Part shown: positions 8,368 to 17,284 of the stretch, piece after piece
How positions within the stretch are numbered: the first letter of the stretch is position 1
Layout of the letters: each line of letters opens with the position of its first letter
Assembly: GCA_963706835.1 (NCBI GenBank)
Contig: CAVPOB010000016.1
Coordinates: 62,001 to 126,000, forward strand
Length of the DNA: 64,000 bases
DNA from: CAVXYG01 sp963706835
Lineage (GTDB): Bacteria > Actinomycetota > Actinomycetes > S36-B12 > GCA-2699445
Direction: 5' to 3'
Made by a program: the position numbers and the translations under genes
The notes under the pieces: model-generated
What the model was told of the DNA's origin: nothing
Databases searched by the model: none
Seen by the model: the letters and a program-made list of their open reading frames with translations, nothing else

Positions 8368-9120
8368 GTGCTGTATTGGGTGTTGAAGCTCGTCGTGCTC
8401 GGCCCCTGGCTGCGAGTGCTGTTTCGCCCGTGGGTCGAGGGGGAGGAGAACATTCCCCGCGACGGTGGGGCCATCTTGGTGAGCAACCACGTCTCGTTCT
8501 CCGATTCGATCTTCCTGCCGCTGGTCCTGCAGCGTCGGGCGACCTTCTTGGCCAAGGCCGACTACTTCACCGGCACCGGAGTCAAGGGCGCCCTGTCTCG
8601 CGCGTTCTTCGGCGGCACCGGGCAGGTGCCGATCGACCGGTCCGGGGGCAAGGCGTCGGAAGCTGCTCTCAACACCGGCCTGCGCGTGCTGTCCGACGGT
8701 GCGCTGCTGGCCCTGTACCCGGAGGGCACCCGGTCGCCGGACGGGACGCTGTACCGGGGCAAGACCGGTGCGGCAAGGATGGCCCTGCAGTCGGGCGTGC
8801 CGGTGATCCCCGTCGCGATGATCGGCACCCGGGAGATTCAGCCGCCGCACGTGATCAAGCCGCGCCTGCGCCGCGTAGGAATCCGTGTGGGCAAACCCTT
8901 GGACTTCTCGCGCTACGAGGGAATGGACGGCGACCGGTTCGTGCTGCGGTCGGTCACCGACGAGATGATGTACGAGTTGATGCAGCTGTCGGGTCAGCGC
9001 TACGTCGACATGTACGCCGGTCGAGCCAAAGATCTCCTCGCTGAGGGCATCGATCCGGTCAATGCCCAGCTCGAGGCTGAGATCGAGGGCGTGACCGTGC
9101 CCTCCGGCAGCCCGGAGTAG
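8368..9120 (+). CDS. 1-acyl-sn-glycerol-3-phosphate acyltransferase (PlsC family)
   Basis: A 250-residue lysophospholipid acyltransferase. The catalytic HX4D box is NHVSFSD (near residues 41-47), with the substrate-binding FFGGTGQVPIDRSGG and the EGTRSPDG block near residue 120. It starts at a GTG (8368) with GGGAGG 6 bp upstream. Such enzymes acylate lysophosphatidate to phosphatidate at the membrane. The N-terminal hydrophobic stretch YWVLKLVVLGPWLRVLF should anchor it. It resembles Rv2182c, which lies beside the ArsA-like/cyclase block in M. tuberculosis, as here. Confidence 0.85.
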   Translation: MLYWVLKLVVLGPWLRVLFRPWVEGEENIPRDGGAILVSNHVSFSDSIFLPLVLQRRATFLAKADYFTGTGVKGALSRAFFGGTGQVPIDRSGGKASEAALNTGLRVLSDGALLALYPEGTRSPDGTLYRGKTGAARMALQSGVPVIPVAMIGTREIQPPHVIKPRLRRVGIRVGKPLDFSRYEGMDGDRFVLRSVTDEMMYELMQLSGQRYVDMYAGRAKDLLAEGIDPVNAQLEAEIEGVTVPSGSPE

Positions 9121-9144
9121 CCGGGCAACTGGAGGGTTGCTGCG

Positions 9145-9411
9145 TCAGCCCACCAGTCCAGCCACGGTGTCGATGTACTGCTGCTTGGCCCCGTCCTGGG
9201 TGGCGCCCTTCACCTTGGACCAGGCGTCGTACTTCGCCTTGCCCACCGGGTCGGTGAAGCCGGGCCGCTTGCCGCTGACGTCGCCGGAGGTGGCCTGCTT
9301 GTACAGGGCGTACAACTGCAGCTTGACGTCATTGCCGGGATCGGTGGCCAATGCCTTGACGGCGTCCTGGGCTTGTGCGAACTGCTCGTCCAATGAACCG
9401 GTGAAAGCCAT
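9145..9411 (-). CDS. Acyl-CoA-binding protein
   Basis: An 88-residue protein with the complete four-helix ACBP pattern: FAQAQDAVKAL, then the LQLYALYKQATSGDV block, the KRPGF and DPVGKAKYDAWSKVKG block, and a C-terminal helix. Conserved Tyr and Lys residues that contact the CoA 3'-phosphate are present (LYALYKQAT). It probably buffers long-chain acyl-CoA in the cytosol. It lies between a PlsC acyltransferase and an acyl-CoA dehydrogenase, both of which use acyl groups. ACBP is patchy in bacteria, so its presence is a useful lineage mark. Confidence 0.9.
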   Translation of the reverse strand: MAFTGSLDEQFAQAQDAVKALATDPGNDVKLQLYALYKQATSGDVSGKRPGFTDPVGKAKYDAWSKVKGATQDGAKQQYIDTVAGLVG

Positions 9412-9604
9412 GACGCAACGCTAGCCCCGAGTCGGTTGCGGTTGCCTGATCAGCACTGTTCCTGTGGCGAGGCCGGTGCCCGGCCCCCGCTGCGACGGCG
9501 AGTGTGAGCAGTCTCGAGGTCGACGGCGCGCCTTCCCGTTCTTGGCCCCGTCTTCCGCAATTGTTGGTGCGTTCACACATCGGACCGGTCCGAGGGGGTA
9601 GGGG

Positions 9605-10226
9605 ATGGCGCACCGCGCACCGGCGCTGAGTCCCCTGACGGCGCCCGCAGCGCCCCGGCGGGTGTCACCGCGCAGCTCGGTGCTCATCCACGCCGGACTC
9701 GGGGCAGTGCTGGGCCCGGTGATGGCGTGGCTGGTGGTCGGGCACCTGGCGGACTTCGGGTCGCAGGGCCCGTTGGTCCAGCAGATGCTCGCCCTCGGGG
9801 CCAACCCCGGATCGGGCAACGTCACTGCAGGCCGTGGCTGCCGACTCGGGCTCGCAGCTGCTGCAGTTCAGCGGGCTGCTGCTGGCCACCGGTTCCGCCC
9901 TGGCGCTGCTCTACGGATCGGCCTCCGGGTTCGTCGGCGCAGGGCGCGCCCCGAACGCGCCGCGTGCGATCCGGATCGGGCTGTGGCTGGCCCTGGCGAT
10001 CTCCCTGCTCTCCCTGCTGCCCCTCGACGGGGCTCCATTCGCTCTGGGGCTTGCGCAGGTGCCCGCTTCGGTGCCCGCGGCGGTGGAGTGGCACGTCGCC
10101 CTGCGTGCGCTGGCGGCAGCATCCGCGGCGGCCCTCGTCGTGTCGGGGGTGGTGCTGCGTCGCGCCGCCCACGTCGGAGCCCGCCGTCGGCTGAGCAGGA
10201 TCCCCGGGGTTTGCCCCCGCCCGTGA
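9605..10226 (+). pseudogene. Membrane protein gene split by a +1 frameshift
   Basis: Two overlapping frames together make one protein. The first frame starts at the ATG at 9605 and gives a hydrophobic helix (LIHAGLGAVLGPVMAWLVVG), ending in GANPGSGNV near 9820. The next frame continues LQAVAADSGSQLLQFSGLL and holds three more membrane segments, to the TGA at 10226. Removing one base in GTCACTGCAG joins them into a 206-residue, four-helix membrane protein. No family is recognised. The single extra base may be an assembly error. It lies upstream of the acyl-CoA dehydrogenase but the TetR-type site at 10237 separates them. Confidence 0.6.
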
Positions 10227-10236
10227 ATCAGCGATA

Positions 10237-10250
10237 CTACTCACGAGTAA
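10237..10250. promoter_or_regulatory. Candidate TetR operator upstream of acyl-CoA dehydrogenase
   Basis: The 14-mer CTACTCACGAGTAA lies 61 bp before the acyl-CoA dehydrogenase start. It matches 11 of 14 bases of TTACTCACCGGTAA, the near-palindrome just upstream of the TetR gene at 20933. TACTC-N2-GAGTA is itself an inverted repeat. The simplest reading is that the TetR protein controls this gene as well as its own. Confidence 0.5.
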
Positions 10251-10310
10251 CAAAGGCGACGCTGCTGGCTACCGGCAACGGCCGCGCACCTATCCGGGGA
10301 GGAAACAGCG

Positions 10311-11516
10311 ATGGCTCGTCTGGCGCAGACCGAGGGGTTGACCGAAGAGCAGTCCTACATGCTCGCCGCGGTGCACGACTTCGTGGAGAAGGAGATCATT
10401 CCGAACGCCAACGCGCTCGAGCACGCCGACGAGTACCCCACTGAGATCGTCGAGGGGCTCAAGGAACTCGGCGTGTTCGGCCTGATGATTCCGGAGGAGT
10501 ACGGTGGCCTCGGCGAGTCGCTGACGACGTACGCGCTGGTGGTGGAGGAGATCGCCCGAGGCTGGATGAGCGTCTCCGGCGTGATCAACACGCATTTCAT
10601 CGTTGCCTACATGCTCATGCAGCACGGCACCGAGGAGCAGAAGCAGCGCTACCTGCCGCGCATGGCCACTGGTGAAGTCCGCGGCGCCTTCTCCATGTCC
10701 GAGCCGGGCTGCGGCTCCGATGTGGCCGCGATCACGAGCAAGGCCGTGCCGGACGGCGATGGGTATGTGCTGAACGGGCAGAAGATGTGGCTGACGAACG
10801 GCGGGTCCTCCACGCTGGTGGCCACCCTGGTGCGCACCGACGCCGGGGCTCCCGAGGGTGCATCCGTCTACCGCAAGATGAGCACCTTCCTCATCGAGAA
10901 GCCCGCCGGGTTCGGCGAGGTGCGGCCCGGCCTGACGATCCCCGGCAAGATCGACAAGATGGGCTACAAGGGCGTCGACACCACGGAGATGGTGATGGAC
11001 AACCTGCGCCTGTCGGCCGACGATCTGCTGGGCGGACAGCCGGGCAAGGGCTTCTACCAGATGATGGACGGGGTCGAGGTGGGCCGCGTCAACGTCGCCG
11101 CGCGGGCCTGCGGGGTGGCGCTTCGGGCCTTCGAGCTTGGCGTGGAGTACAGCCAGCTGCGGGAAACGTTCGGCAAGGCCATCGCCCAGCACCAGGCGGT
11201 CCAGTTCCGGCTGGCCGAGATGGCCACGAAGGTCGAGGCGGCCCATCTCATGATGGTCCGGGCGGCGCGGAAGAAGGACTCCGGCGAGCGCAACGACCTC
11301 GAGGCCGGCATGGCGAAGTACCTGGCCAGCGAGTACTGCAAGGAGGTCGTCGAGGACTCCTTCCGCATCCACGGCGGGTACGGCTACTCCAAGGAGTACG
11401 AGATCGAGCGCCTCTACCGCGAGGCGCCGATGCTGATGATCGGCGAGGGCACCGCTGACATCCAGCGGATGATCATCGGGCGACGACTGCTCGAGGAATA
11501 CCAACTGCGGCGGTAG
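10311..11516 (+). CDS. Acyl-CoA dehydrogenase
   Basis: A 401-residue flavoprotein of full family length. It carries the FAD/substrate block GAFSMSEPGCGSDVAA, the second signature block QLRETFGKAIAQHQAVQFRL, and the C-terminal IGEGTADIQRMIIGRRLLE, whose Glu (about residue 379) is the catalytic base position in medium- and short-chain members. It would oxidise acyl-CoA to the trans-2-enoyl form with an electron-transfer flavoprotein. The ATG at 10311 follows GGAGGAAACAGCG. The TetR-type operator 61 bp upstream suggests repression relieved by an acyl-CoA ligand, which is inference. Confidence 0.9.
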   Translation: MARLAQTEGLTEEQSYMLAAVHDFVEKEIIPNANALEHADEYPTEIVEGLKELGVFGLMIPEEYGGLGESLTTYALVVEEIARGWMSVSGVINTHFIVAYMLMQHGTEEQKQRYLPRMATGEVRGAFSMSEPGCGSDVAAITSKAVPDGDGYVLNGQKMWLTNGGSSTLVATLVRTDAGAPEGASVYRKMSTFLIEKPAGFGEVRPGLTIPGKIDKMGYKGVDTTEMVMDNLRLSADDLLGGQPGKGFYQMMDGVEVGRVNVAARACGVALRAFELGVEYSQLRETFGKAIAQHQAVQFRLAEMATKVEAAHLMMVRAARKKDSGERNDLEAGMAKYLASEYCKEVVEDSFRIHGGYGYSKEYEIERLYREAPMLMIGEGTADIQRMIIGRRLLEEYQLRR

Positions 11517-11546
11517 CGGGTGCCCGCAGCGCCCGCAGGAGGACCG

Positions 11547-12125
11547 ATGGGCAATCAGCCGATGTTCGGGCCGGAGATCACCCGCCGCCCCGTCCTGGCC
11601 AGCTACGACCGCTACGAAGAAGCGCAGGAGGCCGTTGACACGCTGAGCGACAACGGCTTCCCGGTGCAGAACGTCGCCATCGTGGGTGTGGACCTGCGCA
11701 TGGTGGAGGCCGTTCTGGGCAGGTGGTCGTGGGGCAGGTCTGCGTTGAGCGGAATGGGGACGGGTGCCTGGCTCGGCCTGTTGCTCGGCCTGTTCGTCAG
11801 CCTGTTCGTGGAAGCGGACTCGGGGTCGTCGCAACTGATCTTCATGGGGCTGCTCTACGGCGCGGCGTTCGGCATCATCTTCGGGCTGATCTCCTATGCC
11901 TTCACGCGGGGCCGTCGCGACTTCGTGTCGCGGCAGTCCCTGGTGGCTGCCCGGTATGACGTCCTGTGCGAGGCCGACGTGCTGTACCAGGCCCGCCAGA
12001 TCCTTGCCGGCCGCAACAGGACGTGGCCGCCGCCGCTGCCGCCCTCTGCCGCCGATCCCCCCTCGGCCGACGAGCGGGTCGCCGAGCCGCCGCCCGACGC
12101 CGGCGACTCCCGCCCACCGGCGTAG
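11547..12125 (+). CDS. General stress protein (YflT/GSP17-like domain) with membrane helices
   Basis: A 192-residue protein that starts at 11547 behind GCAGGAGGACCG. The N-terminal 60 residues (VLASYDRYEEAQEAVDTLSD then NVAIVGVDLRMVE) match the general stress protein 17M domain. Two membrane helices follow (AWLGLLLGLFVSLFVEAD and FMGLLYGAAFGIIFGLISYAF). A short soluble segment and a Pro-rich tail end it. This layout is common in actinobacteria, but no biochemical role is established. It starts 30 bp after the acyl-CoA dehydrogenase stop and may be cotranscribed. Confidence 0.8.
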   Translation: MGNQPMFGPEITRRPVLASYDRYEEAQEAVDTLSDNGFPVQNVAIVGVDLRMVEAVLGRWSWGRSALSGMGTGAWLGLLLGLFVSLFVEADSGSSQLIFMGLLYGAAFGIIFGLISYAFTRGRRDFVSRQSLVAARYDVLCEADVLYQARQILAGRNRTWPPPLPPSAADPPSADERVAEPPPDAGDSRPPA

Positions 12126-12181
12126 CACTGCTGGCGACCCCGCAGCGGGGGGCGTTAGGCTGGTCCCGGGTCGCGGAGGTG

Positions 12182-12862
12182 ATGGTGCCGGACCGGGTGT
12201 GTCCCCGATGCGGGTCTGAGGTGCTGCCGCCGACATTGCTGCAGCACGAGTACCGCTGCCCCCGCCACGGAGAGGTGGCGGGGCTGGGTCCTGCTCTGCC
12301 GTTCGCGCCACAGGAGACCGATCGCCTCGCCGGACGCAGCGCGGTGCCCATCTGGTTTCCGCGGCCGCTGCCCACGCCTTGGCTGGTGACGGGAATGCGG
12401 TGGGCCGAGGATCCCCGCGGCCGGGTCGGCGCGGTGGCCGTGGGCTTCACCGGACGCGGGCTCACCGACGGGCCGACCGACGTGGTGATCGTGGCCGAGC
12501 AGCCGGGCTGCGGGCTCGGCGCCGCCTTCGCGGGGCTCACCGATCCCGATCCGGGGGACGAGTGCTTCGCCGGACCTGCCGCATCCCGCATTCACACTGG
12601 CCAGCGGTGGACCGGTCTCTGGTCGGCCGCCGTCCCACCGGACCGGGTGGCTTTCGTGGGGGAGGCCGACGGCGACTGGTTGTGGATCATCGGGTGGCCG
12701 GCGTCAGCGTGGGGGCTGGTGGCCGACGATCTGCGCCTCGGAGACGCCCGCTCCGACGCGGCGTACCGGCACTATCCTGTGGGGGCGTTGAACCCTCGAT
12801 TGGCGGACACGGGAGGGAGTCGATCCGAACCGGGTTTGCGGCGCCCGCGCGGCAAACCCTAG
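12182..12862 (+). CDS. DUF6758 family protein with an N-terminal zinc ribbon
   Basis: A 226-residue protein beginning VPDRVCPRCGSEV, then YRCPRHGEV: a C-x2-C and C-x2-H pair typical of this actinobacterial family. The next part, VPIWFPRPLPTPWLVTGMRW, carries the strongly conserved W-x-P-x-P-L-P-x-x-W-x-x-T-G segment. GAAFAGLTDPDPG follows. The start may be the ATG at 12182 or the GTG at 12185; GGAGG lies only 2 bp before the first and 5 bp before the second. Older annotations sometimes call these proteins phosphotransacetylase, without support. The role is unknown. Confidence 0.75.
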   Translation: MVPDRVCPRCGSEVLPPTLLQHEYRCPRHGEVAGLGPALPFAPQETDRLAGRSAVPIWFPRPLPTPWLVTGMRWAEDPRGRVGAVAVGFTGRGLTDGPTDVVIVAEQPGCGLGAAFAGLTDPDPGDECFAGPAASRIHTGQRWTGLWSAAVPPDRVAFVGEADGDWLWIIGWPASAWGLVADDLRLGDARSDAAYRHYPVGALNPRLADTGGSRSEPGLRRPRGKP

Positions 12863-12901
12863 GGTGCGAGAGGATCGCATCAGGAAGCGGAGGCACTGTA
12901 C

Positions 12902-14326
12902 GTGACTGGCGAGAATGGCGCAGGCGGCGAGGAGCTCGTCGTCGTCGCCAACAGACTGCCCGCCGAGTTCGACGCTGAACTGGGCTGGCGCACCTCCCCA
13001 GGCGGACTGGTGAGTGCCTTGGAGCCTGCCCTGCGGGGGCGCTCGGCCTCCTGGGTCGGTTGGGGCGGCCGCCTGGCCGAGGACGTGGCAGAAGGAGAGA
13101 CGCGCGTCGTTCCCACGGATGCCGGGTTCGACCTCGACGAGGTGCTGCTGACCGCCGACGAGGTCGAGGGCTACTACGAGGGATTCAGCAACGGCGCTCT
13201 GTGGCCGCTCTACCACGACGCCATCGTGCAGCCGGTGTTTCATCGCACCGAGTTCGAGGTGTACCGCTCGGTGAACGAGAAGTTTGCCCGACGCGTCGCG
13301 GAGCGGGCCGGGCGCGGAGCCACGGTCTGGGTCCACGACTACCAGCTGCAGCTGGTCCCCGCCATGCTGCGGCAGTTGCGACCCGATCTGTCGATCGGCT
13401 ACTTCCTGCACATCCCCTTCCCACCGGTCGAGATCTTCAGCCGGCTGCCCTGGCGGCGGCAGATCCTGCTCGGCCTGCTCGGAGCCGACCTCATCGGATT
13501 CCAGACTCGCTCCGGGGCGCTCAATTTCCTGCGGCTCGTGGCCCGCTATCTCGCGCTGCGTCCGGGTGGGGATCGCGTCGTGGTCGACGAGTTGAGCGGC
13601 GCCCGCACGGTGCGGGTCGATGCCTTCCCGATCGGCATCGACGCCAAGCGCTACGAGGGACTGGCGCTCGATGAGGCGACCCAGCGCCGCGCCGCTCAGA
13701 TTCGCGACGACCTGGGCAACCCGAAGACCCTGCTGCTGGGAGTGGACCGCTTGGACTACACCAAGGGGATCGACGTGCGCACGCGGGCAATCGGCGAGCT
13801 GCTCCAGGACGGCGACCTGCCCGTGGACGAAACCGTCTTCCTGCAGGTGGCCACGCCGAGCCGGGAGGGTGTGGCGGAGTACCAGCGCATCCGCGATGAT
13901 GTCGAACTGCTGGTGAGCCGGATCAATGGCGACCTGGGCACGGTCGGTTCGCCGCCGATCGCCTACCTGCACCAGACCGTGGACAGCTCGGAGCTGGCAG
14001 CGATGTACGTCGCAGCCGACGTCATGCTCGTCACACCGTTCCGGGACGGCATGAATCTGGTCGCCAAGGAGTATGTCGCGTGCCGCACCGAGTCCACGGG
14101 AGCGCTGGTGCTCAGCGAGTTCACCGGGTCGGCCGAGCAGCTCGGTGATGCCTGGATGGTGAATCCCTACGACATCGCAGGGTTGAAGGAGAGCATCCGC
14201 CAGGCCACCCGGGCGGGGGAGGAAGAGCACACCAGGCGCATGACCTCGATGAGGCATGTCGTCTTCGAGCAGAATGTCCAGCGCTGGGTCCGAGATTTCC
14301 TCTCCAGCCTGGAGGAGCCTCGCTAG
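12902..14326 (+). CDS. otsA: Trehalose-6-phosphate synthase
   Basis: A 474-residue GT20 enzyme that joins UDP- or ADP-glucose to glucose-6-phosphate. Recognisable parts are the N-terminal VVVANRLPAEF and SPGGLVSAL, the WVHDYQLQLVPAML helix, FLHIPFPPVEIF, the donor-site LLGVDRLDYTKGI (near residue 280) and VTPFRDGMNLVAKEYVA (near residue 380). The start is the GTG at 12902 with GGAGG about 10 bp upstream. The phosphatase gene otsB begins 2 bp after its stop, so the two form a complete trehalose pathway for osmotic and desiccation protection and, in many actinobacteria, for trehalose lipids. Confidence 0.93.
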   Translation: MTGENGAGGEELVVVANRLPAEFDAELGWRTSPGGLVSALEPALRGRSASWVGWGGRLAEDVAEGETRVVPTDAGFDLDEVLLTADEVEGYYEGFSNGALWPLYHDAIVQPVFHRTEFEVYRSVNEKFARRVAERAGRGATVWVHDYQLQLVPAMLRQLRPDLSIGYFLHIPFPPVEIFSRLPWRRQILLGLLGADLIGFQTRSGALNFLRLVARYLALRPGGDRVVVDELSGARTVRVDAFPIGIDAKRYEGLALDEATQRRAAQIRDDLGNPKTLLLGVDRLDYTKGIDVRTRAIGELLQDGDLPVDETVFLQVATPSREGVAEYQRIRDDVELLVSRINGDLGTVGSPPIAYLHQTVDSSELAAMYVAADVMLVTPFRDGMNLVAKEYVACRTESTGALVLSEFTGSAEQLGDAWMVNPYDIAGLKESIRQATRAGEEEHTRRMTSMRHVVFEQNVQRWVRDFLSSLEEPR

Positions 14327-14328
14327 CC

Positions 14329-15114
14329 GTGCTGCAGGAGGAGCTGGGCGACGACCTCGGCGCGGTCGTCGCCGCACTGGCCGAGAGTGAGCGATTGGTC
14401 GTCGGGTGCGACTTCGACGGCACGCTCGCTCCGATCGTGGGCGATCCAGCCGCTGCCCGAGCCCTTCCGGGTGGGTTGAGCGCGCTGTCGTCGCTGGCCG
14501 GACTGCCCCGGACGGAGGTCGCGCTCATCTCCGGAAGATCGCGCGACGACCTGATCACCCTGGCCGGCACACCCTCGGGCGTCCTGCTGATCGGCAGCCA
14601 CGGCGGCGAATGGGGCACGGACTTCGGTGAGGCGATGACGCAGGCGGAGCAACGACTGCTGCGCCGACTGATCCGAGAGGTGACCTCGATCGTCGGCGAT
14701 GAACCCGGCGCCTTGATCGAGAAGAAGCCCGGCTCGGTGGCCGTCCACGTCCGCCAGGCCATGCGGCCGGCTGCTGAACGGATTCTCAGCGCGGTCGAGG
14801 ACGGTCCGGCGGGCTGGGAGGGCGTGGCGACCATCGCCGGCAAAGAAGTGCTGGAGCTGTCGGTGGTGCACGCGTCGAAGGGCGCGGCCATCGCCAAGTT
14901 GCAGGAGCGCTTCGGCGCCTCAGCAACCGCCTATCTGGGCGACGACACCACCGACGAAACCGTGTTCGAGATGCTGGGCGAACAGGATGCCGGCTTCAAG
15001 GTCGGGCCGGGGCCTTCCGCTGCGCGCTACCGGCTGCCGGGTCCGCCGGATGTGGTTGCCCTGCTCGCGGCTCTCGCCAAGGAGCGGCGGGCGGCAACGG
15101 TGGGGCGAGGGTAG
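14329..15114 (+). CDS. otsB: Trehalose-6-phosphate phosphatase
   Basis: A 261-residue HAD phosphatase with motif I DFDGTLAPI (residues about 29-37), motif II in LISGRSRDDL, the Lys region EKKPGSVAVH, and motif III/IV LGDDTTDETVFEML (near residue 205). It starts at a GTG 2 bp after otsA, so translation is probably coupled. It releases trehalose from trehalose-6-phosphate. The stop is 8 bp from the end of the convergent ATPase gene at 15123. Confidence 0.93.
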   Translation: MLQEELGDDLGAVVAALAESERLVVGCDFDGTLAPIVGDPAAARALPGGLSALSSLAGLPRTEVALISGRSRDDLITLAGTPSGVLLIGSHGGEWGTDFGEAMTQAEQRLLRRLIREVTSIVGDEPGALIEKKPGSVAVHVRQAMRPAAERILSAVEDGPAGWEGVATIAGKEVLELSVVHASKGAAIAKLQERFGASATAYLGDDTTDETVFEMLGEQDAGFKVGPGPSAARYRLPGPPDVVALLAALAKERRAATVGRG

Positions 15115-15122
15115 CCCGCAGG

Positions 15123-15557
15123 TCAGTGCTGCGTCGTCAGGGCGAGTTCTGCCCAGACCACTTTGGCGTCCTGGGCCGAACAGCAGCCCCAGCGCTGCGC
15201 GAGCCGATCCACCAGGAGCATGCCGCGACCCCCGGCATCCTCGTCTCCGGCGCTGCGCGGCTCAGGCAGCCGGTCGGGGGCGGCATCCTGAACGGCGATC
15301 ATCAGGTGCCCGTGGCGGTGGGCCAGGGTCAGCACGACCGGGGTCGCTGCGTGGCGCACAGCGTTGGCCACCAATTCCGAGACCACGAGTTCAGCGTCGT
15401 CCAAGACCTCGGTGAGCCCCCACTGCCGCAGGGTCTGACGGACTTGCGCGCGGGCCTGTGATGGCGCGCTCAAGTCGTGAGGGAGGGCCGTGGAGACGAA
15501 CATGACGTGGGCATACCCAGTCAGCTGCCGGAGTATGCCTGGTGCGCTGGTGGTCAT
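15123..15557 (-). CDS. RsbW-type ATP-binding protein (HATPase_c, anti-sigma-like)
   Basis: A 144-residue GHKL ATPase domain with no other module. The N box is AELVVSELVANAVRHA, and the G-box region is DEDAGGRGMLLVDRLAQRWG. Such single-domain proteins in actinobacteria are mostly anti-sigma serine kinases or relatives. The ATG at 15557 overlaps the stop of the upstream hydrolase (TGATG), which argues for that start and coupled translation. A GGGTAT element just before a second ATG (15503) could allow a shorter leaderless product. No partner sigma or anti-anti-sigma gene is visible nearby. Confidence 0.8.
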   Translation of the reverse strand: MTTSAPGILRQLTGYAHVMFVSTALPHDLSAPSQARAQVRQTLRQWGLTEVLDDAELVVSELVANAVRHAATPVVLTLAHRHGHLMIAVQDAAPDRLPEPRSAGDEDAGGRGMLLVDRLAQRWGCCSAQDAKVVWAELALTTQH

Positions 15558-16423
15558 CAGCGCCGGCGCCAGAACGCGTCGAGGGCGTCCACCATGTCGC
15601 CCGGCGCCTCCACGGCGGCCGAGTGACCCGCCCCGGGTACCACGACCGTCGGCGCGTCGAGACGGTCGGCCAGCGCTGCGAAGGCCGGACCCTCCCATAC
15701 CTCATCGTGCTCCCCCCACAGCGCCATCGCCGGCACCTCGGCCTCGCGCAGCGATGCGGACAGTTGCGCGAGGCGATCCGGCGGATCGAGCGCAAGTTGG
15801 GCCAGCGCCCGCAGATGGCCGGGGGACGTGCTGGCCCAACGGCGGCGCAGGAAGGCCGCAATCTCGCCAGGGGGAGCGGGCCGGCCGGCCCGGGCGTCCA
15901 GCTGCTCCTTCAGCACCTGCACCTGTCCCGGTGTGACATGGTCCAGTGCCTCCAGCAGCAGTCGGGCATCGGCCTGCGCCGCGGGACCCACCGGGCCGGA
16001 GCCGCTGCTGTACAGCGTCAGGGACGCGATGTCCGCCGCCGAATGCAGCGCTGCCTCCCGAGCGATGATCCCGCCGACCGAATGGGCCACCAGGTGGGGC
16101 CGGCCGTGCTGCGCAGCCCAGATGCGCAGCAGGGCCGAGATATCCGCGGCGAGCAGGTCGATGCGGTACTCCGAATGGTCCTCGGGACCCTCCGATTCGG
16201 CCATGCCCGGCAGGTCGATCGCCGCGACCGCCCAACCTCGTGCGTGCAGTGGTTGCAGGACCGCGTAGTAGTCCTCCTTGGAACCGGTGAATCCGTGGAT
16301 GAGCAGCGCTGCTCCGCGGGCGTCGGCAGGTGCCCCCACGACAGCCGCGATCGCGCCCAGGCGGCTTGGCCAGGCAACACGCCGATACCCGGTCGGCAGG
16401 TCGATGGTGACCGGGACGCTCAT
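15557..16423 (-). CDS. Alpha/beta hydrolase
   Basis: A 288-residue alpha/beta-hydrolase fold protein. It shows the oxyanion HGFTGSKEDY segment (near residue 44), AIDLPGMAESEG, the nucleophile elbow VAHSVGGIIA (Ser near residue 117), ALWGEHDEVWEG with the acid, and PGAGHSAAVEAP with the catalytic His. The substrate is unknown. The sequence TATTCT lies about 7 bp before the ATG, which suggests a leaderless transcript. The gene is followed directly by the RsbW-like gene and is divergent from the ParA gene 88 bp away. Confidence 0.85.
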   Translation of the reverse strand: MSVPVTIDLPTGYRRVAWPSRLGAIAAVVGAPADARGAALLIHGFTGSKEDYYAVLQPLHARGWAVAAIDLPGMAESEGPEDHSEYRIDLLAADISALLRIWAAQHGRPHLVAHSVGGIIAREAALHSAADIASLTLYSSGSGPVGPAAQADARLLLEALDHVTPGQVQVLKEQLDARAGRPAPPGEIAAFLRRRWASTSPGHLRALAQLALDPPDRLAQLSASLREAEVPAMALWGEHDEVWEGPAFAALADRLDAPTVVVPGAGHSAAVEAPGDMVDALDAFWRRR

Positions 16424-16510
16424 ATGGGACAGAATAGGCCTCACTGGGCGGTGGGGTGTCCGCCTGCACGGGCGCCGGGGCGCCGCAGCACGGCAGCGTG
16501 GAGGGGCATC

Positions 16511-17284
16511 GTGACGCACGTGATCGCCATCGCCAATCAGAAGGGCGGCGTCGCCAAGACCACGACGGTCGCGTCGCTGGGGGCCGCGCTGGCTGAGCGG
16601 GGCGAGAAGGTGCTGCTGGTCGATCTCGACCCGCAGGCCTGCCTGACGTTCTCCTTGGGCCTGGACCCCGAGACGCTGGCGATGTCGTTGCACGATGTCC
16701 TGCTGGGTCGGGTAGGGGCCGGTCTGGCCGTGGCACCCACCGATGACGGGATGGACCTGCTGCCCGCGACGATCGACCTGGCGGGCACGGAGGCGCAACT
16801 ACTCACCAAAACCGGCCGCGAGCACACGCTGCGGCTGGCGCTGCGCGAGATCGTCTCCAACTACTCCTTCGTGATCCTGGATTGCTCGCCGTCGCTTGGG
16901 GTGTTGACGATCAATGCGCTGACCGCTGCGGACTCGGTGCTCATCCCGCTGCAGTGCGAGACCCTGTCCCACCGCGGTGTCGGGCAGTTGCTGGACACCA
17001 TCGCTGACGTGCAGCGGTTGACCAACCCGGATCTGCAGGTGCTGGGCGTGCTGCCGACGCTGTTCGACGGCCGCACGAATCATGCCAAGGCCGTGCTGGC
17101 CGATATCGGGGACCGCTACCGCCTGCCGGTGATCGAGCCAGCGATTCCGAAGTCGATCCGATTCGCCGAGGCGCCGTCGCAGGGGCGTTCCATCCTGGCC
17201 ACGGCAGCCAACGCAGCCGGGGCGCAGGCCTACCGCGAGTTGGCGGACCAAATGGTGAGAGGGGAACTGGGCCATGACCAGTAG
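16511..17284 (+). CDS. ParA/Soj-like ATPase (Rv3213c type)
   Basis: A 257-residue MinD/ParA ATPase. The deviant Walker A is KGGVAKTTT (residues 11-19), where most ParA proteins have KGGVGKTT; the Ala variant is usual in this actinobacterial subgroup. DLDPQACLT (Walker A') and the Walker B ILDCSPSLGVLT are intact. It starts at a GTG (16511) behind GGAGGGGC. It is not paired with a parB gene or parS-like sites, so a role in plasmid partition is unlikely. A 106-residue zinc-ribbon protein overlaps its end. Confidence 0.85.
   Translation: MTHVIAIANQKGGVAKTTTVASLGAALAERGEKVLLVDLDPQACLTFSLGLDPETLAMSLHDVLLGRVGAGLAVAPTDDGMDLLPATIDLAGTEAQLLTKTGREHTLRLALREIVSNYSFVILDCSPSLGVLTINALTAADSVLIPLQCETLSHRGVGQLLDTIADVQRLTNPDLQVLGVLPTLFDGRTNHAKAVLADIGDRYRLPVIEPAIPKSIRFAEAPSQGRSILATAANAAGAQAYRELADQMVRGELGHDQ

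Noticed and set aside
10290..12311. A 673-codon open frame on the minus strand opposite the acyl-CoA dehydrogenase
   Set aside because: It is an antisense shadow caused by high GC at third positions. The plus strand encodes intact acyl-CoA dehydrogenase motifs over the same bases.
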